Source: Candidatus Eiseniibacteriota bacterium (GTDB lineage Bacteria > Eisenbacteria > RBG-16-71-46 > JAFGJU01). From it: a DNA stretch of 32,497 nucleotides. The DNA lies in assembly GCA_020349905.1 (NCBI GenBank), contig CP070702.1, positions 2,147,956 through 2,180,452 on the forward strand. Reading direction: 5' to 3'. The position numbers and the translations under genes were made by a program. This document shows positions 8,351-15,839 of this stretch, piece by piece. Under the pieces are notes generated by a model. It saw only the letters and a list, made by a program, of their open reading frames with translations. It was not told where the DNA came from and did not search any database. The number at the start of each line of letters is the position of its first letter. Position 1 is the stretch's first letter.

Positions 8351-8731
8351 CTAATCCGATGTGGATGTAGCCTCTTCAATAACACTCGCCAGTAGCTTAC
8401 CGTCAACCGGCTTGCTCAGGAAGCGAAAGACGCCGCAACTCCTTGCACGAGCCCTAGTCTCTGGGGAACCGTAGGCGCTTATGACAAGGACCTTGGCTGT
8501 GGGAATCCTCCTCTTGGCCGCGGATGCAACCTCCAACCCATCCATGCCTTCAAGTTTCAGGTCTGTTATCACAACATCGAACTGCTCTGACTCCAACAAC
8601 CGAACGGCCTCTTCACCGGAGGCTACAATGACCACTCGATAACCTCGCTTCGTGAGCTCCTGTGAAATAGACCATCGCAGAAGCTTCTCGTCCTCGACAA
8701 CTAGTATGCGTGGCTTACGTTCGAGTTTCAT
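8351..8731 (-). CDS. stand-alone response-regulator receiver protein
   Basis: 126 residues consisting only of a CheY-like receiver domain. Phospho-acceptor site D57 (VVITDLK), acidic residues E13/D14, S85 (VLVISAYG) and K107 (FLSKPVDG) are all in place, so it should accept phosphate. No output domain follows. Its opening (ILVVEDEKLLRWSIS) closely resembles that of the NtrC-type regulator 400 nt upstream (VLVVDDEKLLRWSVA), suggesting duplication of that regulator's receiver. It may compete for phosphate from the heme-motif kinase or act as an intermediate or sink. No clear ribosome site precedes the ATG. Confidence 0.85.
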   Translation of the reverse strand: MKLERKPRILVVEDEKLLRWSISQELTKRGYRVVIVASGEEAVRLLESEQFDVVITDLKLEGMDGLEVASAAKRRIPTAKVLVISAYGSPETRARARSCGVFRFLSKPVDGKLLASVIEEATSTSD

Positions 8732-9147
8732 TGGTATCGGTCCACGACTGCTTCTTTAGGCGGGACGTGCGAAGTTCGCGCGGAAAGGGACCGGAACTCG
8801 GTCTTGCCAACAGACAGCAGCAATTTTCGTGACAGAAATGAAGGTTTGGCCTGGGGAAATTGACTTGATCTCACCGAGGTATACGTCAATTAACCTTTTT
8901 AATTACAAGGCCCTACGACAACGGGCAGTCAGGTCTGACGGTCCGGGATTATCTCCCCGTCGATCAGCCACGTTCGTCTGCTAGTGAGGGGGATTTCACC
9001 CACCCAGAGTGGGTTAAGCACATACGTGAACGCGAAAGAGAGGTGGAGACGAGAGGGAATCGGCGGAGTTCAGGAGGCACGCCGGGGTACACGAAGACCG
9101 GGTCTGTTCCAATCGGGGCAGCCGTGGCATTCTACTGTGGACCGTCC
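8732..9147. other. 416-nt gap between receiver gene and NtrC-type regulator
   Basis: No supported gene; short open frames here lack family features. It holds an inverted repeat AATTGAC/GTCAATT (8858-8864 and 8885-8891, 20-nt spacer) next to an AT-rich run at 8889-8907. Near 8999-9017 there is a small hairpin (ACCCAC/GTGGGT) without a T-tract. Minus-strand promoter-like elements near the AT-rich run are poorly spaced. The receiver gene probably has its own control here, or the gap is decayed coding sequence. Confidence 0.4.
8858..8891. repeat. inverted repeat AATTGAC-N20-GTCAATT
   Basis: Perfect 7-bp arms at 8858-8864 and 8885-8891. The region lies about 130-160 nt upstream of the receiver gene and is bordered by an AT-rich run. 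It could be an operator or a weak stem-loop. No function is demonstrated. Confidence 0.35.
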
Positions 9148-10569
9148 CTACCAGAGGACTTTCTTCTCGATCCGATATTTCTTCATGCGGTAGCGGAGAG
9201 TATCTCTAGAGATGCCCAGGAGTTTCGCCGCACGCACCTGGTTTCCCGCCGATCTCTTCAAAGCGTCAATGATGAGCTGTCGTTCCACATCCGGCAGGGA
9301 AGGGCCTGAGTCGTTAGGAGGCTCGCGGCCGGAAGCCTGTGCTGCCGCTGTCATGCCACTGCGCGCTAGCTGCGTGGGCCGGAGAGCGTCACCCGGAACC
9401 CGGATTTCCATTGGGAGGTGGTGGAAATCTATGCGGTCCTCCTTTTCAAGAAGAACGATTCTCTCGAGAAGATTTCTGAGCTCTCTGACGTTGCCGGGCC
9501 AATCGTACGCAACAAGAGCGTCCATTGCTGCCGGGCTTACGTCGATAGGGGGACGATGATTCTCTTCGCAAAACTGTCTCACGAAGTTCATCGTAAGATG
9601 AGATATGTCTTCTTTCCTCGCTGAGAGGGGCGGCAGCTCGATGGGGACAACCTTGAGTCTATAGTACAGATCTTCCCTCAACTGTGCTTCTCTTACCGCC
9701 TGTTCCACTTCTCTGTTGGTCGCAGCGATTATTCTCACATCCACTTCTATGTCCCTTCTACCCCCCAACCTCTTGAACGTCTTATCCTCGATCAGTCTCA
9801 GCAACTTCGTCTGAAAGCTCGGATTCATCTCCGCAATCTCATCAAGGTACACAGTGCCTCCGTCAGCCAATTCAAACAGACCTTCCCTCGAGGTCCTTGC
9901 GTCGGTGAACGTACCCTTTTCATAGCCAAACAGCTCACTCTCTAGAAGCGACTCCGGAAGAGCAGAACAGTTTATCGTCACAAACGGAGCAGCGCTTCTC
10001 TCACTGCCGGAATGAATGGCCTGAGCGAAGAAATCCTTGCCCGTGCCTGTCTGGCCTGCCAGAAACACCGTGAGAGACCGGCTGGCGGCTACCTTCTTCG
10101 CCTGGCTGACCACGCGCTTCATGACCTGCGACTCAGCCACTACATCGTCAAACGTGACCTGTTTTCTGTCCCGCCTCCTCCAGGTCACTTCTCGCTCCAA
10201 CTTCCTGTGTTCCAGGGCACGCTTTACTATGACCTCTATCGCCTCCGGTTCGAGTGGCTTGATGAGATAATCAAATGCTCCCAGCTTCATCGACTCAACG
10301 GCTTCTCTGACTTCGGAGAAGGCGGTCATCATTATGACGACGCTCTGATGTGCTTCGTCGCGCAAGATGCGAAGGATCTCTATGCCCGACTTCCCTGGAA
10401 GCCGGACATCCATTAGAATCACGTCGACCCTGGACCTTCGCACGAGTTCAAGGGCGCTCTCTCCGTCCGCGGCCTCTTGTACTTCGAACCCCTCTTTCCT
10501 GAGAGGTTCAGCAACCGACCAGCGGAGCAGCTTCTCGTCATCAACAACTAGAACCTTGGGAGACGCCAT
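9148..10569 (-). CDS. NtrC-family sigma-54 dependent response regulator
   Basis: 473 residues from ATG 10569, chosen over 10590 because GGGGAGG lies 5 nt upstream. Order of domains: receiver (phospho-Asp D54, Lys K104), AAA+ ATPase of the sigma-54 activator class (Walker A GQTGTGKD, Walker B GGTVYLDEI, arginine-finger region REDLYYRLKV, WPGNVRELRN), then a C-terminal Fis-type helix-turn-helix (GNQVRAAKLLGISRDTLRYR). The sigma-54 contact loop reads GTFTDA instead of GAFTGA. It should activate transcription from -24/-12 promoters when phosphorylated. It overlaps the 3' end of the kinase gene by 29 nt, making the two a cognate pair. Targets are not evident; cytochrome or heme genes are the contextual guess. 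Confidence 0.93.
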   Translation of the reverse strand: MASPKVLVVDDEKLLRWSVAEPLRKEGFEVQEAADGESALELVRRSRVDVILMDVRLPGKSGIEILRILRDEAHQSVVIMMTAFSEVREAVESMKLGAFDYLIKPLEPEAIEVIVKRALEHRKLEREVTWRRRDRKQVTFDDVVAESQVMKRVVSQAKKVAASRSLTVFLAGQTGTGKDFFAQAIHSGSERSAAPFVTINCSALPESLLESELFGYEKGTFTDARTSREGLFELADGGTVYLDEIAEMNPSFQTKLLRLIEDKTFKRLGGRRDIEVDVRIIAATNREVEQAVREAQLREDLYYRLKVVPIELPPLSARKEDISHLTMNFVRQFCEENHRPPIDVSPAAMDALVAYDWPGNVRELRNLLERIVLLEKEDRIDFHHLPMEIRVPGDALRPTQLARSGMTAAAQASGREPPNDSGPSLPDVERQLIIDALKRSAGNQVRAAKLLGISRDTLRYRMKKYRIEKKVLW

Positions 10570-12058
10570 TTCTTCCTCCCCGGTTTTCATCTCCTACGGG
10601 GATGAAAACCGAAAAGCTACTTCCTTGACCCGGTGTGCTCTTTACATCTATAATGCCGCCGTGCTCTTTAACAATCCTCTGCGCTATGGAGAGTCCGAGC
10701 CCCGTGCCCTTGTGCTTCGTCGTAAAGAACGGATCGAAGATCTGGCCCAGTATCTCCTTATCCACTCCGTGCCCCGTATCCGTCAGGTCGACCCTCACGA
10801 ACGGCTTTCTGTGGGGAGGCCGAGCCTCCAAGTGCGTCGCAATCTCGAGAGTTCCTCCATCCGGCATAGCCTGGATCGCATTTAGCATCAGATTCAGAAA
10901 CACCTGCTGAATCTGTTTTTCGTCGACCATTGCGCTCGGAATGTGCGCCGAGAATCGACTTACCACGCCGATGTTCTGCCCCTTCATCTGCGGCATCAGG
11001 AGCGACAGCGTGCTGGAAACGATATCATTGATACCGGACAGTTTCAGTTCCGGCCTTGGGGGTCTGGCGAAGTCCAGCAGGTCCCTGACTGTATTCCCAA
11101 GTCGCTCGACCTGCACCAACATTTCGTCGAAGATCTCTCTCTTCGGGTCGTCTTCACGAATCTCGTCTGCAATGATGTGGATGGCGCCGGAAATGCCCGC
11201 CAGGGGATTCTTGATCTCGTGTGCCAGACCTGCTGCCAGTTGTCCCAGCGAAGCCAATCTCTCGGCCTTCTCCATTTGCTCGGCGTGGTAACGCCTGAGG
11301 TCGGCCTGCGCCGTTTCTAACTCACTGACCATGACGTTGAACGCAGTGGTGAACTCAGCGATCTCATCCTGCCCAGTAACCTCTGCTCTGGCAGAGAGAT
11401 CTCCTGCTTCAACTCTCTTCATTGTCTGGACGAGTGGAGCTACTCGCTTATCTATCATAGTCCTTACCACAATCCAGGTGCCAAGACCAATGCATAACAT
11501 CACAATTGCATTGGCAACAATTGTGGTGGATGTACCGATTGCGTTTTCCCTCTCGCTCTCGCCTGCCAGCAGCTCGGTGTTGATGAATCCCAACACGGCC
11601 TTGGTGCCGTGGCAGTCCCAGCAACGCTTCCTATTCGCGACTGGTTTCACATAGCTAAACACCCGTTCCTGGCCGGTCTTCGTGACAGACAGTCGCTGCT
11701 TCTTGAGTGCCCTGTCAAGTATTGCAGGGGGCGCTGCCATACCTTCTTCTTCCGGCAGAGACGATTTGAGAACGACGCCCTTCTCGTCGAATATTCTCAC
11801 CGACAGGACTTCCGGCTTGGCCTGTGCTCTCAGGAGCACCTCTGAGACGCGGCCGGCCGGACCCAACTCCATCTCTCTCACAAGCATGGCTTCAATAGAC
11901 TCTTCGAGCATGCTGACGTTTCGTTCCGCCGCGCGGCGGAAGGCCAGCCGTTCTCTTTCTATGGTGAGCAGACTCGACAAAACCACTCCCAGGCCCACGA
12001 TGAGTATCACGCCGGTGACCAGTCGTACTCTCAGGCTCTTGAACAGACTAAGTTCCAT
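10541..12058 (-). CDS. sensor histidine kinase with periplasmic heme c motif (CWDCH)
   Basis: 505 residues. Membrane segment 1 (about 11-31), an extracytoplasmic sensor region (about 32-175), segment 2 (about 176-199), HAMP (about 198-250), HisKA with phospho-acceptor H280 (LAHEIKNPLAG), and a HATPase domain (N-box around N393, DTGHGVD, TGLGLS). The sensor region contains C146-W-D-C149-H150-G, a CXXCH covalent heme c site located just before the second membrane segment, as in Tll0287-like/DUF3365-type and Geobacter heme-PAS sensors. It probably senses redox state, a gaseous ligand or cytochrome maturation in the periplasm and phosphorylates the overlapping NtrC-type regulator. Start 12058 lies 27 nt after hemL, suggesting co-transcription with heme genes. 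Heme binding is predicted, not shown. Confidence 0.92.
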   Translation of the reverse strand: MELSLFKSLRVRLVTGVILIVGLGVVLSSLLTIERERLAFRRAAERNVSMLEESIEAMLVREMELGPAGRVSEVLLRAQAKPEVLSVRIFDEKGVVLKSSLPEEEGMAAPPAILDRALKKQRLSVTKTGQERVFSYVKPVANRKRCWDCHGTKAVLGFINTELLAGESERENAIGTSTTIVANAIVMLCIGLGTWIVVRTMIDKRVAPLVQTMKRVEAGDLSARAEVTGQDEIAEFTTAFNVMVSELETAQADLRRYHAEQMEKAERLASLGQLAAGLAHEIKNPLAGISGAIHIIADEIREDDPKREIFDEMLVQVERLGNTVRDLLDFARPPRPELKLSGINDIVSSTLSLLMPQMKGQNIGVVSRFSAHIPSAMVDEKQIQQVFLNLMLNAIQAMPDGGTLEIATHLEARPPHRKPFVRVDLTDTGHGVDKEILGQIFDPFFTTKHKGTGLGLSIAQRIVKEHGGIIDVKSTPGQGSSFSVFIPVGDENRGGRNGVSQGSSC

Positions 12059-12085
12059 CTGCCAGTTGCCCTCTTGCTCAAGGAA

Positions 12086-13384
12086 TCAGCTGCCTGGTCC
12101 GCTAACGAAGCGGAATGCACTGCCCGCAGCGTCTACAGTCGCTGAAATGTCCCGCTTCGTGTGAGCAAGCGACAGAAAACACGTCTCGAACTGGGAGGGG
12201 GGAAACAATACACTACGCTCCTTGAGCTTCGAGAAAAAGCGAGCGTAAGCAGCAGTGTCCGATTCCTTCGCCTCTTCGTAGCAGCGGACCTCGCCACTTC
12301 GGAAGAACACGGTGAACATCGAGCCCACGGTGTTGATGACCACGTCAACTCCAGCCTCGCGCGCCCGTTCCCGTATTCCGCGCACGAGCTCCGCCGTCTT
12401 CTTCTCCAGCTCAGCGTAACGGCTCTTGCGCTTAAGGAGGCGCAACGTGGCGACCCCGGCAGCCATGGCCACCGGGTTTCCAGAGAGTGTTCCCGCCTGA
12501 TAGACCGGCCCCTGGGGAGCGAGTTCCTTCATGAGCCTAGCCTTCCCTCCGTAGGCTCCCACGGGAAACCCTCCGCCTACTATCTTGCCGAGGCACGTTA
12601 TGTCGGGCGCAATGCCCAGCATGTTCTGTGCACCCCCGAAGCAAAGTCTGAACCCGGTGATGACTTCGTCGAATATGAGCAGAGCGCCGTAGCGGTTGCA
12701 CGCCTGCCTGAGTGCGCGCAGGAACTTGAGAGTCCCGGGTACGACTCCCATGTTGCCGGCTACGGGTTCGACTATAACGGCCGCGACTTTCCGGCCGACG
12801 GTTAACATCGCTCTCTCGAACGTGGAGACGTCGTTATAGGGAAGGGTCAGCGTTGACCGGGCCAGGGAGGAAGGCACTCCCGCACACTGCGGTATTCCGA
12901 ACGTGGCCAGGCCGGACCCGGCCGCAGAGAGAAAACTGTCTGCGTGTCCGTGGTAGCATCCGCTGAACTTCACCAGCACCTCTCTACCGGTCGCTGCACG
13001 CGCCAACCTCAGAGCGCTCATCGTTGCCTCCGTTCCGGAGCTGACAAACCTCACCATCTCGACGGACGGAAAGGCGTCAGTGACGAGCTGCGCCATCTCC
13101 ACTTCTATCGCGGTGGAAAGGCCGAAACTGCTTCCCTCTGCAAGCGCCTTTCTGACGGAGGCCATCACCTGAGGATGGCCGTGGCCTGCTATCAGGGGCC
13201 CCCAGGAACACAGGTAGTCCACGTAGCTGTTCCCGTCCACGTCGTAGACTTTTGCCCCCCTTGCTCTGCTCGCGAAGATAGGCTCTCCGCCCACAGCGCT
13301 GAAGGCCCTGACCGGGCTGTTGACCCCGCCCGGAATGAGACCGCGTGCTTTACGGAACAATCTCTTTGAACGAGCTGTCCCCAC
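12086..13384 (-). CDS. hemL: glutamate-1-semialdehyde 2,1-aminomutase
   Basis: 432 residues, full length for HemL, a PLP enzyme converting glutamate-1-semialdehyde to 5-aminolevulinate in the C5 pathway. Visible marks are PGGVNSPVRAF near the N-terminus, SSGTEATMSALRLAR, FDEVITGFR, and the PLP lysine in CLGKIVGGGFPVGAYGG. The start is GTG 13384 with AGGAG about 10 nt upstream. It is the last heme gene of the cluster and is separated from ahbB by about 245 nt holding a tandem repeat array, so it may have separate control. The kinase gene follows 27 nt downstream. Confidence 0.95.
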   Translation of the reverse strand: MGTARSKRLFRKARGLIPGGVNSPVRAFSAVGGEPIFASRARGAKVYDVDGNSYVDYLCSWGPLIAGHGHPQVMASVRKALAEGSSFGLSTAIEVEMAQLVTDAFPSVEMVRFVSSGTEATMSALRLARAATGREVLVKFSGCYHGHADSFLSAAGSGLATFGIPQCAGVPSSLARSTLTLPYNDVSTFERAMLTVGRKVAAVIVEPVAGNMGVVPGTLKFLRALRQACNRYGALLIFDEVITGFRLCFGGAQNMLGIAPDITCLGKIVGGGFPVGAYGGKARLMKELAPQGPVYQAGTLSGNPVAMAAGVATLRLLKRKSRYAELEKKTAELVRGIRERAREAGVDVVINTVGSMFTVFFRSGEVRCYEEAKESDTAAYARFFSKLKERSVLFPPSQFETCFLSLAHTKRDISATVDAAGSAFRFVSGPGS

Positions 13385-13431
13385 CTGGAATGCTCTCCTC
13401 TCGTCTGTGCTGGCGTCACAACTGTGTTGTT

Positions 13432-13533
13432 ACCGACTCAACTGTATTGACCGCTCAAGTGTATCACTCGCTCGACCGTATCGCCGGCTCATCTGTATTA
13501 CCCACTCAAGTGTATCTTCCGCTCGACTGTACC
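13432..13533. repeat. tandem array of a 17-bp degenerate repeat upstream of hemL
   Basis: Six units in exact 17-bp register: 13432-13448, 13449-13465, 13466-13482, 13483-13499, 13500-13516 and 13517-13533. Plus-strand units read like ACCGACTCAACTGTATT, GACCGCTCAAGTGTATC, ACTCGCTCGACCGTATC and ACCCACTCAAGTGTATC. The shared core is CTCAASTGTAT (minus: ATACASTTGAG). Weaker extra copies occur near 13412-13428, 13398-13411 and 13570-13584. The period is not a multiple of 3 and the array lies between the ahbB stop and the hemL start, so it is not coding repeat sequence. It might be a multi-site operator, a weak promoter series (ATACACT resembles a -10 element) or a minisatellite. Confidence 0.75.
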
Positions 13534-13630
13534 AGGGGCCCACCTACATCCCTCCTCTACCGCATCATTGGCCCAACTGTATTACCACCTCAACGAAGAG
13601 AATTTCAGCATGGCCATGCCACGAATCTCG

Positions 13631-14092
13631 TCAGTCTATCTCCCAGCTCGTCTTCTTGAATTCCTTCTCGGTGAACAGGAGCTTGTATTCCTCAAGACCC
13701 GTCGCGGCCGACATTTTCCTAACTGACTCCTCGCAACGCTCCATGTCATCTGCGTGAATCATAGTGAAAAGGTTGTACTCCCACCCCTCGAAGGTCTCTC
13801 TCTCGTAGCAGTGGCTCACTTCGCTGAAGCCTGCCATGATCCTGCCCGCTTCCTCCAGCTTCTCGGGGTGACATTTCCAGACAGCCATGACGTTGACCTT
13901 CTTGCCGACCCTCTTGTGAGCCAGAATGGCCCCGAACCGCCTTATCTTTCCCTCCTCGAGCCAATGCCTTATGGTCGACAGCACGTCGTCTTCCGAGACT
14001 CCCAGTCTGAGGGCGATGTCCTGAAGCGGCCTTCTCACGACCGGGACGTCTCGCTGCAGAAACCGTACGAGTTCCTTCATGTCCTCTCTCAT
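13631..14092 (-). CDS. ahbB: siroheme decarboxylase, AhbB-type subunit
   Basis: 153 residues. Lrp/AsnC-like fold: an N-terminal helix-turn-helix-like part (LQDIALRLGVSEDDVLSTIR) followed by RRFGAILAHKRVG and GFSEVSHCYERETFEGWEY, the signature segment of the siroheme decarboxylase subunits that bind substrate near the conserved His. With AhbA it converts siroheme to 12,18-didecarboxysiroheme in the alternative heme pathway. It follows ahbA by 33 nt. Lrp-type regulators have the same fold, but the paired paralogs inside a heme operon with ahbC and ahbD make the enzyme assignment secure. Confidence 0.92.
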   Translation of the reverse strand: MREDMKELVRFLQRDVPVVRRPLQDIALRLGVSEDDVLSTIRHWLEEGKIRRFGAILAHKRVGKKVNVMAVWKCHPEKLEEAGRIMAGFSEVSHCYERETFEGWEYNLFTMIHADDMERCEESVRKMSAATGLEEYKLLFTEKEFKKTSWEID

Positions 14093-14125
14093 CGGCAGTC
14101 ACGTCTATCGGGCTGCTGTGTTCCT

Positions 14126-14572
14126 TCAAATGTCGAAGACCGTTCTCACCTTGAACGTTCTCTTCGCCCTCAGAAGGTGAAGAGAACATCCGGCGAATTC
14201 CTCTATTGCCCGCACTATCTCCTGGATTCTCTCCTGCGACGAGGCGGTTATTGTAAACCACAGGTTGTATCTACTCTTCCGCGAGTAGTTGTGCGTCACT
14301 TCTTTGAAGCTGCTGACGTAGGAAGCCACTTCTTCCAGACGCTCCGGCGCAACACACATTGTGGCCAGCACGCTCTTGTAACCGAGTGCGGCCTGGTCGA
14401 AGACGGCGCCGATTCTCCGGATTACTCTTTTTGCCTTGAGTTCCTGCACGCGCTTCAGAACGTCTCCTTCTTCCACTGAGAGCCGCTCGGCCACCTTCGC
14501 AAACGGCTCAAGCACCAGGGGAAAGTCGTTCTGCAGAATCAAGAGGAGCTCCCGTTCGTGTGCGTTGTCCAT
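14126..14572 (-). CDS. ahbA: siroheme decarboxylase, AhbA-type subunit
   Basis: About 149 residues from ATG 14572. The Lrp-like fold includes RRIGAVFDQAALGYKS and FKEVTHNYSRKSRYNLWF, with the conserved His-Asn-Tyr-Ser-Arg segment of AhbA. It partners AhbB in decarboxylating the two acetate side chains at C12 and C18 of siroheme. The start is uncertain: a GTG at 14611 extends the frame by 13 residues, but the AGGAGG there is only 1 nt away. ATG 14572 gives the usual N-terminus (MDNAHERELLLILQ) but has a weak ribosome site. Confidence 0.9.
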   Translation of the reverse strand: MDNAHERELLLILQNDFPLVLEPFAKVAERLSVEEGDVLKRVQELKAKRVIRRIGAVFDQAALGYKSVLATMCVAPERLEEVASYVSSFKEVTHNYSRKSRYNLWFTITASSQERIQEIVRAIEEFAGCSLHLLRAKRTFKVRTVFDI

Positions 14573-14629
14573 GTTTGCTTTCACTGATTGCGCGCTGCTA
14601 CCTTTCTCCACGCCTCCTGAAAGTCGTAC

Positions 14630-15754
14630 TCACTTCCTGGCGCTTCCCGGCCTGCGAGCGCTGGTACGCCTCTCTGCTGCCTCGGAAGGAGTATAGTCAC
14701 AGAAGGGTTCTTCTGCCAGATACTCGCCGGTCATCGCAAAGGACCTGGCCCTGCAACCTCCGCAGACTTTTCTGAATTCGCAGTATCCACACGTCCCGTG
14801 ATATCGCTCGAAATCGCGCAGTGAGAGGAAGAACGGCGATTCCCTCCATATCTTATCAAAGCTGTCATTCTTCACGTTCCCGGCGCTTATGTCCAAAAAC
14901 CCGCACATCTGCACGTCACCGACGTGCGATATGAAGCAGAACGAAGAGCCACCCATGCAGCCTCGCGTAAGGGAATGAAGCTGCTCCGACTTCTTCTCTG
15001 GAGTCCCCTTCTGTCCCAAGATTCTGTGGTAGTGGGGAGCACAGGTCGGCTTAAAGTCTAGGGGGGTCCTGCCGCTTTCCTCGTAGACCCAGGTCAGGAC
15101 TGTTTCGTACTGTGCGGGGCTGAGTTCCTCTTCTGCGAGCTCCTTTCCCCTCCCTGTGGGCACCAGAAGAAACGGATGAAACGCACAGGCTCCAAGCTCC
15201 ACAGCAAGCTCCAGTATGTCTTTCAGCTCACCCAGGTTTCGCCTTGTCACCGTCGTGTTTATCTGAAACTCCATGCCCGCGCGTTTGAGAAACTCGATTC
15301 CCCGCAGCGCGCCGTCGAAGGCACCGCTCTCTCCCCTGAAACTGTCGTGACTCGCGCTGCTGGCACCGTCCAAGCTGATGCTCACTCTCCTGACGCCAGC
15401 CTCCACCATGCGGCGTGCGCTCTCCTCGTCAATGACCGTCCCGCACGAGGCCAGGACGGTCCGCATACCGAGTTCGTTCGCGCGCCGGGCGATATCGTAC
15501 ACGTCGTCTCTCAGAAGGGCCTCTCCGCCCGTCAGAATCAGAATGGGCGTGGATACCAGTGCAATCTCGTCCAGGACCCTCATGCACTCCTCCGTGGTCA
15601 GCTCCCCCTCGTAAGGTTCCCGTTGTGCGGACGCCCTGCAATGAGAGCACGACAGGACGCACGAGCGCGTTATCTCCCATGCGATGAGTCTGGGCACGAA
15701 CCTCTCGGCCTGCCCTGCCGTCGCTTTCTGGCTACGCTGCTTCTCGTTTTGCAT
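14630..15754 (-). CDS. ahbD: AhbD-like radical SAM heme synthase
   Basis: 374 residues. The radical SAM cluster motif is C32-X3-C36-X2-C39 (SCVLSCSHCR), followed by ILTGGEALL and VSISLDGASS. The C-terminal SPASM-like cysteines (CMGGSSFCF, MCGFLDISAGNVKN, TCGYCEFRKVCGGCRAR) bind an auxiliary iron-sulfur cluster. AhbD oxidatively decarboxylates the two propionates of iron-coproporphyrin III to vinyls, giving protoheme. The sequence motifs and the position between hemB and ahbA support AhbD over other SPASM proteins. The tail (ERRTSARRPGSARK) is basic. The upstream gap to hemB is 85 nt. Confidence 0.9.
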   Translation of the reverse strand: MQNEKQRSQKATAGQAERFVPRLIAWEITRSCVLSCSHCRASAQREPYEGELTTEECMRVLDEIALVSTPILILTGGEALLRDDVYDIARRANELGMRTVLASCGTVIDEESARRMVEAGVRRVSISLDGASSASHDSFRGESGAFDGALRGIEFLKRAGMEFQINTTVTRRNLGELKDILELAVELGACAFHPFLLVPTGRGKELAEEELSPAQYETVLTWVYEESGRTPLDFKPTCAPHYHRILGQKGTPEKKSEQLHSLTRGCMGGSSFCFISHVGDVQMCGFLDISAGNVKNDSFDKIWRESPFFLSLRDFERYHGTCGYCEFRKVCGGCRARSFAMTGEYLAEEPFCDYTPSEAAERRTSARRPGSARK

Positions 15755-15839
15755 CTAGTTTCGGTCTTGATTCGGGTCCCGACTCTCGTTCTGGCTCCGC
15801 GTGTCGTCCTCGTTTACCCTTCCCTTCACTCGCACCTCT

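Noticed and set aside
8984-9309. Short plus-strand open frames between the receiver gene and the regulator
   Set aside because: Overlap the regulator 3' end, have no ribosome site and no recognisable protein features.
13432-13533. CRISPR array
   Set aside because: The units are contiguous 17-mers without unique spacers and no cas genes are nearby.
13631-14572. Two Lrp/AsnC transcription regulators
   Set aside because: The fold is shared, but the AhbA/AhbB signature segments and the ahbC/ahbD/hem context identify them as siroheme decarboxylase subunits.
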